The notes under the pieces: generated by a model | What the model was told of the DNA's origin: nothing | Database searches by the model: none | What the model saw: only the letters and a program-made list of their open reading frames with translations | Translations under genes and position numbers: made by a program | Shown here: positions 1 to 11,051 of the stretch, one piece after another | Layout: the number at the start of each line of letters is the position of its first letter | Numbering within the stretch: position 1 is the stretch's first letter | Source: Gyromitra esculenta | Lineage: Eukaryota > Ascomycota > Pezizomycetes > Pezizales > Discinaceae | Length of the DNA: 64,000 bases | Reading direction: 5' to 3' | Assembly (NCBI GenBank): GCA_038503075.1 | Contig: JBCAML010000008.1 | Location: forward strand, 1,977,650 to 2,041,649

Positions 1-616
1 AGGCACTTTTAACGAGTGACAGATCTTCGATAGCGATGTCTTGAGGGCCCACATGCTTTGGCATCCCACGACGCATGACGCTGGCACGAGCTTAGTCGGC
101 TGGAGAGCCAATTCCTAGCTGTTAAAAAAGGAATTCCATCACGAGCTATGTTCCTGGACCATTGCAGGGTGCTGCCAGAACCTTGGAGTCTGAATTTATG
201 GCTCTGATGGACCATCTACTCGCGAGGACAATGGCGCCAGACCAGACAGAAGCTCAGTGTAGTGGTCCACGGCTTCTTTTGCACTCCGCTTCGCGAACTA
301 CGTTAACAGTAACCTTCTTTCTCAAATGCGACAGCAGACCCTCCTCGACAACGCTAAAATTGAATTTCTAGGCTCGTGTCTATGCATGTAGTATTTCACC
401 TTCATGAATTAGAGCCCCGTTCTAAAGGACATGTTGGCTTGTAGATTGCTAGAGCTAGCTTAAAATCCCTCGATTGCTCTCCGTAAAGTAGTATACCTAA
501 GTGACATCATGGAGTGGAATTTGGGAGTGCGCCTTCTCTGCAGCCCTAACCTATCGCAAATCATATCCAGAATCCATCTGCACTATCCCACAGAGCTTGG
601 TTTTATAATAACTCGG
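1..616. other. Left flank, no gene seen
   Basis: Only short open frames without introns, motifs or codon structure that I can recognise. The last part probably belongs to the promoter of the gene beginning at 745. Confidence 0.5.
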
Positions 617-623
617 TGGGAGC

Positions 624-630
624 TATAAAG
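624..630 (+). promoter_or_regulatory. TATA box of the secreted Asn-rich protein gene
   Basis: TATAAAG lies about 115 nt before the ATG at 745. A pyrimidine-rich tract (about 688-720, mostly TC and T runs) follows, as is common just before fungal transcription or translation starts. The start site itself is inferred. Confidence 0.55.
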
Positions 631-744
631 GAGTGTCTATCTGCCCCCCCTCGATATAGTTCCCCTCAGCAATTCCTGAGTATCTTTCAGTCTCTCATTT
701 TTTTTTCTCTCTCTCTCCACATTCGGACCACACTCCTTATCAAG

Positions 745-1460
745 ATGCAGTACTCTACCAAGACCGCTCTTCTCCTTTCTGCGCTAATGGGTGTCGCCTC
801 AGCTGCGTAAGTGCTCTCCTGCAAGAACTATTCCCCAGATGTCGGGTCTCGTATATGCTGACTGACTATTCGAAAAGACCCTCCGGTTTCCAATACCCGC
901 AGGCGTACCAGAGGCCCCAGTACTACCCCAAGGAGTACTACCAGAGCTACTTCCCCAACTCCAACGCATACCAGAACTACTACCCGTACGTCGCGGCCAA
1001 GCCGAACTTCTACAACAACGCGTATGAGCGGCAGCAGGAATACGACGCCGCCATCGCCGCCAGCGAGAACGAGAACGCGAACGCGAACGAGAACCTCGCC
1101 GGCGCAAAGTCCGAGAACGCCAACGAGAACGCCAACCTGGCCAAGGGCGGCGAGGCCTTCGGCTTCGGCGCCCTCGAGAGCGACAACCGCAACCTGCTCG
1201 CCAACGAGAACAACATCGAGGTCGCCAACGCGAACAAGAACGAGCTCGGCGTCGAGGTCGCCAACTTCAACGCCAACGACAACACCGCCCAGCAGGAGTC
1301 CGCCGCCCTCGCCGAGGTCCAGAGCGAGGACCTCGCCTTCTTCGAGGACTTTATCGAGAACGAGACCGATAACTTGAACGCCAACGAGAACCTGAACGAC
1401 AACTACGACAGCAACTGTGCCTCGCAGGGCCGCGGCCGCTGTGGATACGCAGGGCACTGA
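745..1460 (+). CDS. Small secreted Asn/Ala/Glu-rich protein, function unknown
   Basis: Two exons, 745-806 and 878-1460, joined across a 71-nt intron with GTAAGT donor, CTGAC branch site and AAG acceptor, give 214 residues. Exon 1 encodes a clear signal peptide (MQYSTKTALLLSALMGVASA), so the product is expected to be secreted. The mature protein opens with a Tyr/Pro/Gln-rich stretch (QAYQRPQYYPKEYYQ), followed by about 120 residues dominated by Asn, Ala and Glu in irregular NANEN/NENAN units. It ends in a short tail with two cysteines (CASQGRGRCGYAGH). No enzymatic motif is visible and I do not recognise a family. The exon is GC-rich, so three other frames are also largely open, but only this one joins the signal peptide. 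The start has a good context (AAG before ATG). A cell-wall or effector-like role is only a guess. Confidence 0.8.
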
Positions 1461-3243
1461 GCCAGAATCACCGGGTTATGTTGAGTTTCAGTTGAGTTGA
1501 GTTTTTTTCTTTCCTCTTTTGTATGCATAGAACTTGGGTTACGCAGCTAGACCTGTGTTTATATTTCTGTTGCTTTGGTTCTTTTATTCTTCCATCTTGT
1601 TTTATACGGACACACATATACATAAAAAGGGAAAAAGCGGGACGTAGAGGTTGGTTTTGCAGCAGAGCACAATCACTTTGAACCCACAATTATACTGTAG
1701 TATTCTTGGAACTTTTTCTACCGTGGGAGCAAACCGTGAATGCTCTCAAACCTCAGGTCGTGATGTATGCTCTCAAATATGGCCCTCACACGAGGTCCGG
1801 GGTGGTGCCGATGGGTCGTCGAGTGATTAGCTATGATTAACACCAGACACCATAGCCTGTAGTGTCGCAACCAGCTGTAGGCACAGCTGACAAGATCCAC
1901 GTACACCCAAACCCACATTGCCCAGAGTCACGTTTCGATACTCCATAAGCGGATATCGCATAAAAACAGCGGTAGGATATAAGGAAGATGGGCGAAGATG
2001 GGTTTATATTGCGATTCCACCTGTAGGATTCTTGGTACCTAAGGCTAGACAAGATCAAGAACAAGATTTCAAGCTATTTATAGCACGCTAAAACGTTGCG
2101 GGTACGACATCCCCAGACGGGACGTGCATGTTATGCTACTTTTGGGGACCTTTGAATCCGAACGGGAATTGCTGGAAATGCATTGCCACAATGAGAGAGA
2201 GGCTGGAAGGCTGAGACTAAAACTGTTTGGGGCGCCGTGAAACGCTGCGAGAAGACCATGACGGCTCTTGCTAGCGACTATGGGACTCTTGGGGGAGGGA
2301 GTGGGGATTTGCAAAGAGACGGTGAAAACGCGCATGGAATAGGGGTTCAGACCGGCGCTGTTTCGGTGGCGTGACAAGGAATAGGATTTGGCGGGGAGAC
2401 TGGTTGGACTGCCACCAGTAACACCACCGGCGAAGGGGAGTGCGAGCGGGCTACAAGCGGGATTGCACAGAGAACGGCATCAGTGGGATGGGAATCTAGA
2501 TCTGTTTCGTGACAGATAAACATCTCGAAGCCGACCTGGGCGCCGGTTATGAGTAATCGAAACACAGGAAAAACAAACAAACAAACAAAACAAAACAAAA
2601 CAAAACAAAAGACTGCATGAAACCAGAGATCACCATGTGACGTGAAGTGGTTCCTGCACTCGCACTCGTGCCAGCAGCGGCCCGGATTCAAACACCTGGG
2701 ACAGGCAGCAATGCGAAGGGCAGAGCAGATCTTGGTCGGATCCGGCTGCCTTTCGGGAAAGCGGCGCGATCTGCTCTGGCGGGGAGTCGTGTCTGGGTCC
2801 CCCTTGGCGCCAGAAGAGCCCCGCCAGCCCTCCGCCCAGAGTGGCGGTGTTCCTGGCTCAGGGCTAGGGTTCATGCATCGGTCTCTATGTATCTCCACCT
2901 CATCCCACTATGATGTCCCCGGGCTCTGAGGGGCCTCTCTTGGAGTGAAATCTCTCCTATGGGCGTATTGTATGTACCTGTTTGACATAATGTATCTTCG
3001 TCATCCTCCGCAGCCCTGGCTTTCTTTTCTTTTTCTCTCCTACATGGTTTTTTGCTTTTCCCTCCCACCACACAGCTGTCAGTTCTTCGTCTGGGTGCTT
3101 TGTTTTTCTCACTCGCTCCCCCCCTCGCTCTTCCGCCCGGTCGCTCCCCCGTGTTAGTTGAAGCGATAACGAAAAGATTTTCGACAGAGGAATAATAGCT
3201 ATAATAATAATAAAAAGAACAACTCCAGATCCGCCCAGCCAAT
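1461..3243. other. Intergenic spacer
   Basis: Presumed 3' UTR of the upstream gene and promoter and leader of the asparaginase gene. It contains an AAAC/AAAAC microsatellite at about 2570-2611 and pyrimidine-rich stretches near 3010-3150. Minus-strand open frames at 2347-2898 and 2871-3464 have no supporting motif, and the second overlaps the asparaginase first exon. An AT-rich TATAATAATAATAA stretch sits at about 3200-3213. Confidence 0.5.
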
Positions 3244-6067
3244 ATGTTGACCGTTTCCTCAGTGACGACGAGGACAAACACTCCTGCTGCCGGTTCCCCG
3301 ACTGGTGCGACGTATCCACCGGATGTGCTCGATGCCACGGCGAAGGAAGAGAAGATGGCCGAGAGTAGGGTCCTGCTTATCATGACCGGTACCTTCCTCT
3401 TGAAACATTCCAGCGTCTCTTGCCCCGCTGTACATGGCAGAAATGCTGATCCTAAGTCTGCCATCTTCAGGGGGCACTATCTGCATGGTTCGGAGTCCGA
3501 ACGGCTACGTTCCGGTATGCGTGACATAGTTTCTCCCCTCCATTGCCATTGAGCAGAGTCAATTGATCTTCACCTGACTCGGTGTGTGGGTTCACAGGCA
3601 ACAGGCTTCTTGGACTCCTGTCTCAAGCCGCAGCCGTCGTTCAATGACGGTTCTCCAGTCAAACAGGTCCCCGTCGTGATCAGCGACGGGGATATCCAAA
3701 TGTTTGATACGCTACGTGCGTTTGTGTTTACTGCCCCACCTGCCGGAAAGCTTGCTCACGATGCGGGATACAGGTACACCTCCGTCCAAACACGCCCGCC
3801 GCATTCGATTCGCCGCCCTCGAGTTCTCCCCGCTGCTCGACAGCTCCAGCATTAACGCCAAAGGGTGGGGAGAGATCGCGCGCGCCATCGAGCGGAATTA
3901 CAGGCTATTCGACGCGTTCGTCATTCTGCATGGAACTGATAGCTTGGCTTACACGAGCTCTGCTCTGAGCTTCATGGTCAGCAATTTGGGGAAACCGGTC
4001 ATCTTGACGGGCTCGCAGGCTCCGATGTCGGAGCTCCAGAACGACGCTACAGACAACCTACTTGGAAGCCTCATCATCGCGGGGCACTACATGATTCCGG
4101 AGGTCTGCTTATTCTTCAACCACAAGCTCTTCCGTGGGAACCGGTATGGCTATTTTTCCCTCTCATACCTCCCTCTTGCCCTCCCTATTGACTCTTTCGC
4201 AAGCACAACTAAGACGAACGCCCATGATTTCCATGCTTTCACCTCTCCGAATTTCCCTCCGCTTGCAAGGGTTGGGATATCGGCAAATATAAACTGGCCA
4301 CTGATTGAGCGCCCCTCTACGATGCAACCGTTCTCCATTCAAACAAGCTTGTCAACAGCCCATGTAGCGTGCCTGCGGATCTTCCCAGGGATCTTGCCGG
4401 AGATGGTGAGGGGTGTGCTGGGACTGAAAGATCTGAAAGGATTGGTATTGGAGACTTTCGGTGCCGGGAATGCACCAGAGGATGGTGAATTGATTGGGGT
4501 CTTGGAGGAGGGAGTAAAGAGAGGTGTGGTGATTGTTAATGTCACCCAGTGCCAAGTGGGAACTGTGAGCCCGTTGTACGCGTCCGCAACGGCATTGGCG
4601 AGAGCTGGCGTGGTGTTCGGTTTGGATATGACAAGTGAAGGTATTTTTTTCCCTCTCACCCAGCCATTCTGCCTCGGCGATCGATCTGCCGCAGTCTTCC
4701 TGCTTTCCTTTGGTCCGAATTATTTTTCGGCATTCCCCCCTCCCCTCCTTCCTTCTATAGTTTGCCAATTTCCCCCATGATCGTCCCCTAGGATTATCTC
4801 ACATCATTACCTTGATTTCGAGTCCTTATCGCTATCTTTATTGCTTTTTCTATTATCCTTCGGTTATGGCTACCCTGTTTACCGGGAAATGCTTAACTGA
4901 ACGTCAGGAACAAACTCCCGTACCGTGCCACACGCCGGGGGCGAAATTCTGACCTGACCTGATCTGCAGTGGCGATGGGGGAGAGAACTGACATTTCGGT
5001 GGCGACGATCCAGCTGCCCTCACGAAGCTGTCGTGCCTCCTGGCGAACCCGTCGCTCGCCGTCGACGACATCCGACAACAGATGTCCCGTTCTATTCGAG
5101 GAGAGTTGACGGAACAAGCCGAGATCCACTTTTCGCACCCGAACTCATTTCTACCACCAAAGCTGTCGAGCTTGACGGCGTTGGGCTATGCGATCGCGAG
5201 TGGACACCATGATGAGATCACGGCGATCTTGAAGGAGACCAAGGAGTTTCTGCTGAACGAGTTTGATTATTCGGGAAACACGCCATTGGTGAGGAACATT
5301 TTCCGCAATAAATCGTTTCAACCCGTCGAGTGTTCGCTGCATCTTTTCCGTGTCTCCTTACCTCATGCCTTCAAATAACGTCCAACACGGGATGTTAGTC
5401 ACGAGGAATAAATCACCCCTTTCTCGATTTGTGTTTGGAGATCTCTGGGCTGTTTTTCTCGGTCACTTCTCTCAATCTTTCCCTTCACGATGCTTTGCGT
5501 CATGAATCCGGGTTAACTTCCCTCCCCCAGCCTGCCGTTACATAATGTGTTGGTCCGTGCCGCCATTGGCGCACCTTTCCTCTTATTTGCCCCCTCTCCC
5601 ACACTTCCCCAGAATTAGGATACTCTTTCTCTTATTCGCCTAGCCAAGCCCTTCGGGCCAGGTGATGATTTTTCTTTCTTTCCCTTCTTCTCTTTCCCCT
5701 CTCGTTCAAGCAAACGAATGGCGAATCGTTAACGAGGAATAAACAGCACCTGGCGGCCACATGCACCAATATCGATATCCTCCGGGACTTTCTCTCTCAG
5801 GGCGCATCAGTGCATCTGCGTAACCGTGACGGGAGGACGCCGCTGTTCCTGGCTGCCGAAGCGGGGATCGAGAAGAATGTGGAGTTGCTGAAGGAGAGTG
5901 GGGCGCATCTACACGCAGATGAGGTGGAGTTGGCGTCTCTGCTCAAGGCAAAGGCCAAAGAGGCTATTACCCATGGGAATGGTGGCAAAAATGGGAATGG
6001 TGGTGCCAACGGGAATGGGAATCCTAACGAGTGTAGGGTTAGGTGTTGGGAATTTGCGGGTGTTTGA
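3244..6067 (+). CDS. L-asparaginase with C-terminal ankyrin repeats (cytosolic type I)
   Basis: Seven exons: 3244-3388, 3471-3514, 3598-3715, 3774-4143, 4204-4640, 5014-5288 and 5747-6067, giving 569 residues, close to the animal ASPG type. The enzyme hydrolyses L-asparagine to aspartate and ammonia. Motif one, TGGTI (about residues 48-52), is created by splicing exon 1 to exon 2. Motif two, HGTDS (about 155-159), provides the Thr-Asp pair. The family block GLDMTSEAALTKLS is rebuilt exactly across intron 5. The C-terminal third reads as ankyrin repeats (SGNTPLHLAA, then DGRTPLFLAAEAG) and ends in a Gly/Asn-rich tail. Introns 1-4 are 58-83 nt, but introns 5 and 6 are 373 and 458 nt. There is no signal peptide, so a cytosolic enzyme is inferred. 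Met38 at 3355 (AAGATGGCC) is an alternative start with better context, and the TATA-like stretch lies close to the first ATG. Confidence 0.9.
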
Positions 6068-6733
6068 GCACCTAAGGTACCGTACCTGGTTAATTCTCTA
6101 GAGTAGAGTACCTTAGCTTAGCTCTCTGCATTTTTCTTTCTTTCTTTTTTCTCTCCTTCCTTTCTTTCGCTTTCCTTTTTACCCCTCGCCTTTTTTTCTT
6201 TAGTTACCGCTGTTGTTTTTTCTGCCTTCCCTGTTACACCCTGAATCGAAAAGGCAACTGCCGGATGTGCTTTTCTCATTCTCTGAGTAGAACAGATACC
6301 AGGTAGATCGAATAAGCAAGGCCAGGCCACCTAGTGCACCTTCAGGCTGCCTCACCCGGCTACCATGTCTACCATGTCTACCGTGCATAAGATGCTATTC
6401 CAAGTCTACTCTAAGGGACCAGCTGATTGATGGGCGAACCTGGCGTTTGATTTACGTGGGGTAGATGCATCTATCCGTAGTGGGCCGAAGATAGCTAGAT
6501 GGAAGTTACCATCAAGGTGTGCACAACCTAATCCCTTCAGCGAGGTTTATTTCGGGTTTGTTTGTTATTTATTTATTTTCTTGTCGGTCAAAGAATAGCG
6601 ATTACATACCTGGAAGATTTGCCGTGAATAGATAACCAAAACATGCTTTTGTTGTTTCAGGTACATGTACTTAAATACCCATGGGAATAGTTAGAGGAAT
6701 GCGTTGTTCCCCGATAAGATGATAAGATGTTGA

Positions 6734-6776
6734 GAGACAGATAGATAGATACATGTAGATAGATAGATAGATACCA
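6734..6776 (+). repeat. GATA microsatellite
   Basis: Two runs of (GATA)n/(AGAT)n separated by a short ACATGT-containing interruption. Simple repeat, no gene overlap. Confidence 0.8.
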
Positions 6777-8934
6777 AAGCGTTTCGACCACCTCCGCTGA
6801 GATTTCCCCCTTTTTCGGTCGGAGATGACCTTCATCGTAATAGATAGTGTACCCAGACATAGATACCAGATAGAGTATTATTAGATAGATAGCGACCCCC
6901 ATTCGCCCTGTTGGTGTGCAGAGTACCGACAGTCTGGTACTGTCAGGGATCCTGACTGGTTATCTGTCGCAGTGATGTTCCGGATCTGGATGCCTTCCCG
7001 ATTGAGGGGGTTATAATCGTCGGACCAGACAGGGGAATGTTCTCGACTTTTTCCTCGGAGCAATCAGAGGTCTCATCGAACGACGTGTTCGTGCACTTGT
7101 ATGATACGCTCAGTCGCTCAGTCGCTCACTCGCCGTTCCCCCCCCATCCCACGTTACGTACTCTGGATAAAGGATTCGGAAAGGTTCAAGAAAAGCTCTA
7201 GGCCCCACAGCGGTCGTGGGGATGGGGATGTCCGTCGTCGAAGAGCCACAGGTTTCCAGCTTTGCTACTAGAGTACAAAGAGTAGGCCACTTGAGAGAGG
7301 AGGAAGTCTGGCACCCGCTTTACCCGTCGTGTCCGTCTTGGTCTTTGCGTTTTTCCTCTTGGTTTTTTTCTTCTCTTTGCAAAATGAAATGTCACGATGA
7401 TAGCTATGGTCGCGATTGCATCCGAGTACCCCAAGAGCCAACCAGGCATGGGGAAGTGGCTGCAGGACGTTGAGATTCGACCGAGAGCATGATGGGTTAC
7501 ATAACAACCGCATGCAAACACCCACGCCGCCTAGCCTTGTGACCCGAACCCGGGGGTTGTGGTGTTTTTTTTCTTTCTTTCTTTTCTTTCTTTTTCCTTC
7601 TCGCCTCCCTAGTTTTTTTTTCTTTCTTCCTTTCAGATCGGTTTTTGGAACACCAGCTGGACTTGGGATAGATTTATCGTGAAGTTCCTCACTCCACCAC
7701 GCACGGCCCCTGTGGGGAGGACAAAGCACGAAGAGCGGAGCAGAGAGAGTAGAGGATGTAGTAGATACATGTACCCTAAGCGCGATGCTCTGGAGTATAT
7801 GCGTAAATCCCATTGCAATTGAGTAGGCAAAACGCTGGGATAAAGCGGAGAACGTGCCATGTGTTCGAATACTCTGAGGTTATTGCTCTATCTCGCCTCA
7901 CCCCGTATCTCTACCTCCGTCTGTTCGTACTCAAACTCTCCTCCCTTGGAGTGCCCGCCAAGATCATAACCTCCCTTCGCGTCGAACAGTCGCAACCAGG
8001 ACTAGTTTTCCGCATGGGGTTTTTTTTCGAGCTCTGCGCAAGTTCCAACAGCAGCAACAGCAGAAGCAGCAGCGACGACGTCTGCTGACTTGAATTTTTT
8101 TCTTCTCGTTCCTACCTGCTCAGGCAAGCCCACGAGGTTGAACCACTATGGTTAGGTGGGTCGGCTGTTACGTAAATCTACCGCTGCCGTTCGACTGGTT
8201 GCCAGTGCTTTGATTGCTTAATCCATCTTTCCTGCCTACCTGCTCGCTCGCCTTTCTCTGCCCCGACTGCTACCTGCCTGTTGTCGGGCAGAAAGAAAGA
8301 AAGGGAAGAAAAGAAAGGAAAGGAAGGGGAAAAAAGAAGCAGAAGAAGGAGCATCGTGTCTCTTGTTAACCCACGAGAATGAGGATTTCCAATTTCCCTG
8401 CCTCAACAGGAGACGCTGGACGAATTGAAGATAAAAAATTGCATTGGGGCTCCGAACTGGACTGGACTGGACTTTTGCCATTGCGTCTCTACGGGTTTGT
8501 AATATCGAGCATTTTGACTCAGTTGGTCGTTGCCCACAGACACGGAGGACAGACCCACGTCATTGCTAGGGGTTGCTGGGGCTGGAGGGGAGGGGGTTGT
8601 TGCATCTCTAGAGACTCAGTTCACGTGTGGTAGGCAGGAGGGAAAAAGACACGATGAACGGAAGAGTACATAACGGAAGACCACCGGACAGACGGGGAAG
8701 GGGAAGGGAAGGGGAGCAACATTAACATACACACATACACACACATACACATTCTAATACCGGAACCATCGCAGTAGCTGTTCCTTCACCGCCACCGATA
8801 TATCAGCGAAGAATCTTGCTCAATTGAGTGAGAGGGAAGTGAGCAGGTGAGCTATAGCGTCATTCATCGTGGTGATTACCTTACTGTACGTACATCTGTC
8901 TGAATGAGATTGATTGTTTCCCTCTGCCTGTCTG

Positions 8935-9058
8935 CCTGCCTGTCTCTGTCTCTGTCTCCCTTTCCCTTTCCTCCCTCCTCCTCTCCCTCTCCTCTCCCTC
9001 CCTCCCTCCCTCCCTCCCTCCCTCCTCCTCCTCCTCCTCCTCCTCCTCCTCCTCCTCG
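8935..9058 (+). repeat. Pyrimidine microsatellite (CTGT/CCTC/CTC)n
   Basis: Successive blocks of CTGC/CTGT, CCTC and about twelve CTC units, about 124 nt with almost no purines. The Pro/Ser and Gly frames crossing it on the two strands are artefacts of the repeat. Confidence 0.9.
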
Positions 9059-9448
9059 TATAAGAACTGATCTAATTGACCCAGGATCCCCCGACAGCTT
9101 CTGAAAACGTCCCTCTGCCCCTCTGATCTCCCCCCTCGGTTGTATTACAGAAGAAAATCCCATCCCGGCCCTAGCGGATAGTAGCGCCCGTGCTGTTGCT
9201 TGTTGCTTGTTAGACTAAGCACGAACTCTTGTTACGTGCAGGGCCAGAGAAAACTTTATTATATATCCTTTTCATCCCTTGCATCAACTTACTTTACTTA
9301 CCTCTCCTCCTCCCACGACACACCCTTTTTACCCCTCGACCCCGCCTTTTTCTTTTTCTTCTCGTCTATCCTCTGCTATTCTCTCCCCTAGCCACTATCT
9401 GAAGTCCATCAAATATCTATTGAAGAGATCAAGTAAGAGGGAGGAGGA

Positions 9449-9546
9449 AGATAGAGAGATAGAAATCACCTCCCCCAACTGTACTTGGCTGTACTTGACT
9501 ATCCTATCTCGGTTTCATCCTTCACCATCTATCTCACTTGTTATCA
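9449..9546. promoter_or_regulatory. Cluster of GATA-factor (HGATAR) sites upstream of nmrA
   Basis: Five HGATAR matches in 98 nt: AGATAG at 9449 and 9457, CTATCT (reverse) at 9504 and 9529, and TTATCA (reverse) at 9541. They lie roughly 265-360 nt before the first nmrA ATG. AreA/NIT2-type nitrogen regulators bind HGATAR, and NmrA is the AreA co-repressor, so feedback is plausible. The stretch is pyrimidine-biased, which raises the chance rate of such sites. Confidence 0.4.
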
Positions 9547-9809
9547 CATCTGAGTTCATCCTTAATCTCGTTTCTCCTGCCCTGGGGTAGGGGTTTTGAT
9601 CGATTTTTGGTTGTTGGTGGTGTTTGCTGCTACTGCTACCGTCGATCTGTTTTGCACCTGCATTTCTCTCGATCTCCCTGTACTTGCTTTTCCCATCTCG
9701 TTCATTCTCCACTATCAACAATCCATCTTGTTCTGCTCGGCAACCGAAACCTCCCCCAAACTTTTACTCTATTTCACGTCCCACGTGCTCGGCTCGGCCG
9801 CATTACTGA

Positions 9810-11051
9810 ATGCCCAGAAAAACTGCTCAAGCCGGTTCTCGTCCCTCCACAATCTCCATTGAACCTCACATGACGGATTCTGAATATCTCCCCACCGCTG
9901 CAAAGCCCCAAAAGGTCATTGTCGTCCTCAATGCCACCGGTCGACAAGCTTCCAGTGTCGTCCGCGTAGCTTCTGCGGTGGGCTACAAGGTGCGCGCTCA
10001 ACTCCGCTCTCTGTCGAAGGATCTGCAGCTATCGGCAGAGCTCTCGCAGCTCCCCAACGTAACTCTCATCGAGGGCAATTTGGATGACGCAGAATTCGTA
10101 TCGACATTGTTCGTTGGCGCTCAGTACGCGTTTGTCAACACGACCCCCTACGCATGGACGGATGAGGTAGCTACTGGGAAGGCGCTGGCGTTGGCGGCGC
10201 ACAAGGCGGGGATCAGACACTACGTTTTTTCGTCGCTGACCGATCACTCCACACACGACACTCCGCTAGCTCCGCTACCTCTGTGGGCGACAAAATTTAC
10301 CGTCGAGCAGTACATCCGCCAACTGGGGATGCCCTCGACTTTCGTGTATGTCGGATGTTATCACAACAACTTCTCGTCGAGACCGTATCCATTATGGCAA
10401 TTGACACCCAAATCCGACGGAAGTTTCGTATGGAAGGCTCCATTCCCGCCAGATTACCCGATTCCGTTTATCGATACCGAGCACGATCTAGGAGCGGCTG
10501 TGATCCAGATATTGAAGGATGGCGTCAAGAAGTGGGGCGGACAAAGGTAACCGATTTCCTTCACCCACTATCACTCAATCCCAAGCTTCATGAAAAGTCA
10601 CTCAATTGTGGTTACTGCCAATGATCCTTAATGCTGATTCCGATCCTGATTCGTTGTTATATTTGATTTGATTACCTAACACGTTCTTAGGATTCCACTC
10701 GCTTTTGAGGTTCTCACTCCTTTACAAGTGTGCCACCGTTTTAGCAAAGGACTCGGGCGACCCGTAAACTATCAGCCACATCCTCTACAAATTAGTATTC
10801 CTATCCCCGCCGGCTACCGTGATCAGCTGGAAGGCATTGTAAACGTCCTATGCGACCAAAGAGCGCCATACTTCAGGCCAGAAATGGAGGTAGCTTGCCC
10901 AGCCCTATCGAGGCAACTATGGCCGGGCTGGAGAGGAATGGAGGAGTACGCGAGGGAGGTATGGCCTATTGAGGAAAGGGCGAATGGGGCTTCGTGGATT
11001 CAGAGTGGCATCGCAACTCCAATGAGTGAGGGAATCTCGGAACCGGAGTAA
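9810..11051 (+). CDS. nmrA: NmrA, NAD(P)-binding co-repressor of nitrogen catabolism
   Basis: Two exons, 9810-10546 and 10691-11051, around a 144-nt intron (GTAACC donor, CTAAC branch site, TTAG acceptor) give 365 residues from the first ATG or 345 from the ATG at 9870. The second start matches the usual short N-terminus of the family better. The protein has a Rossmann-type start, VIVVLNATGRQASSVVRVA, in which NATGRQA is the NmrA form of the dinucleotide loop. The family blocks HKAGIRHYVFSSLTDHS, WATKFTVEQYIRQLG and FVYVGCYHNNF follow, and the C-terminus reads GWRGMEEYAREVWPIEE. It lacks the catalytic Tyr-x-x-x-Lys of true dehydrogenases. In Aspergillus and Neurospora, NmrA/NMR1 binds the GATA factor AreA/NIT2 under nitrogen sufficiency. 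That role is inferred from family identity, and I consider this the orthologue and not a distant NmrA-like reductase. Confidence 0.9.

Larger units (their letters stand above)
6068..9448. other. Long intergenic spacer
   Basis: No gene recognised. The sequence holds an imperfect inverted repeat just after the asparaginase stop (CTAAGGTAC near 6073 against GTACCTTAG near 6107), a GATA tetranucleotide tract, pyrimidine-rich tracts around 7560-7640 and a long CT/CTC microsatellite. Minus-strand frames such as 7268-7813 are low-complexity shadows of these tracts. Confidence 0.5.

Noticed and set aside
828..1457. Minus-strand frame of 209 codons and two further frames over the secreted protein exon
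   Set aside because: They arise because the GC-rich exon lacks stop codons in other frames. Only the plus frame joins the signal peptide with consensus splice sites.
2871..3464. Minus-strand frame of 197 codons
   Set aside because: Covers the leader, first exon and first intron of the asparaginase gene on the other strand. Composition is erratic and no motif is present.
7268..7813. Minus-strand frame of 181 codons
   Set aside because: Lys/Arg-rich translation of a pyrimidine tract. No conserved block and no start context.
9596..9862. Possible upstream open frame overlapping the nmrA start
   Set aside because: An 88-codon frame in a pyrimidine-rich leader is not unexpected. Nothing in the sequence shows it is translated.
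10547..10690. Reading nmrA as a shorter 246-codon protein ending at 10550
   Set aside because: The frame stops right inside a consensus donor (GTAACC). The family's C-terminal block continues after a CTAAC branch site and TTAG acceptor.
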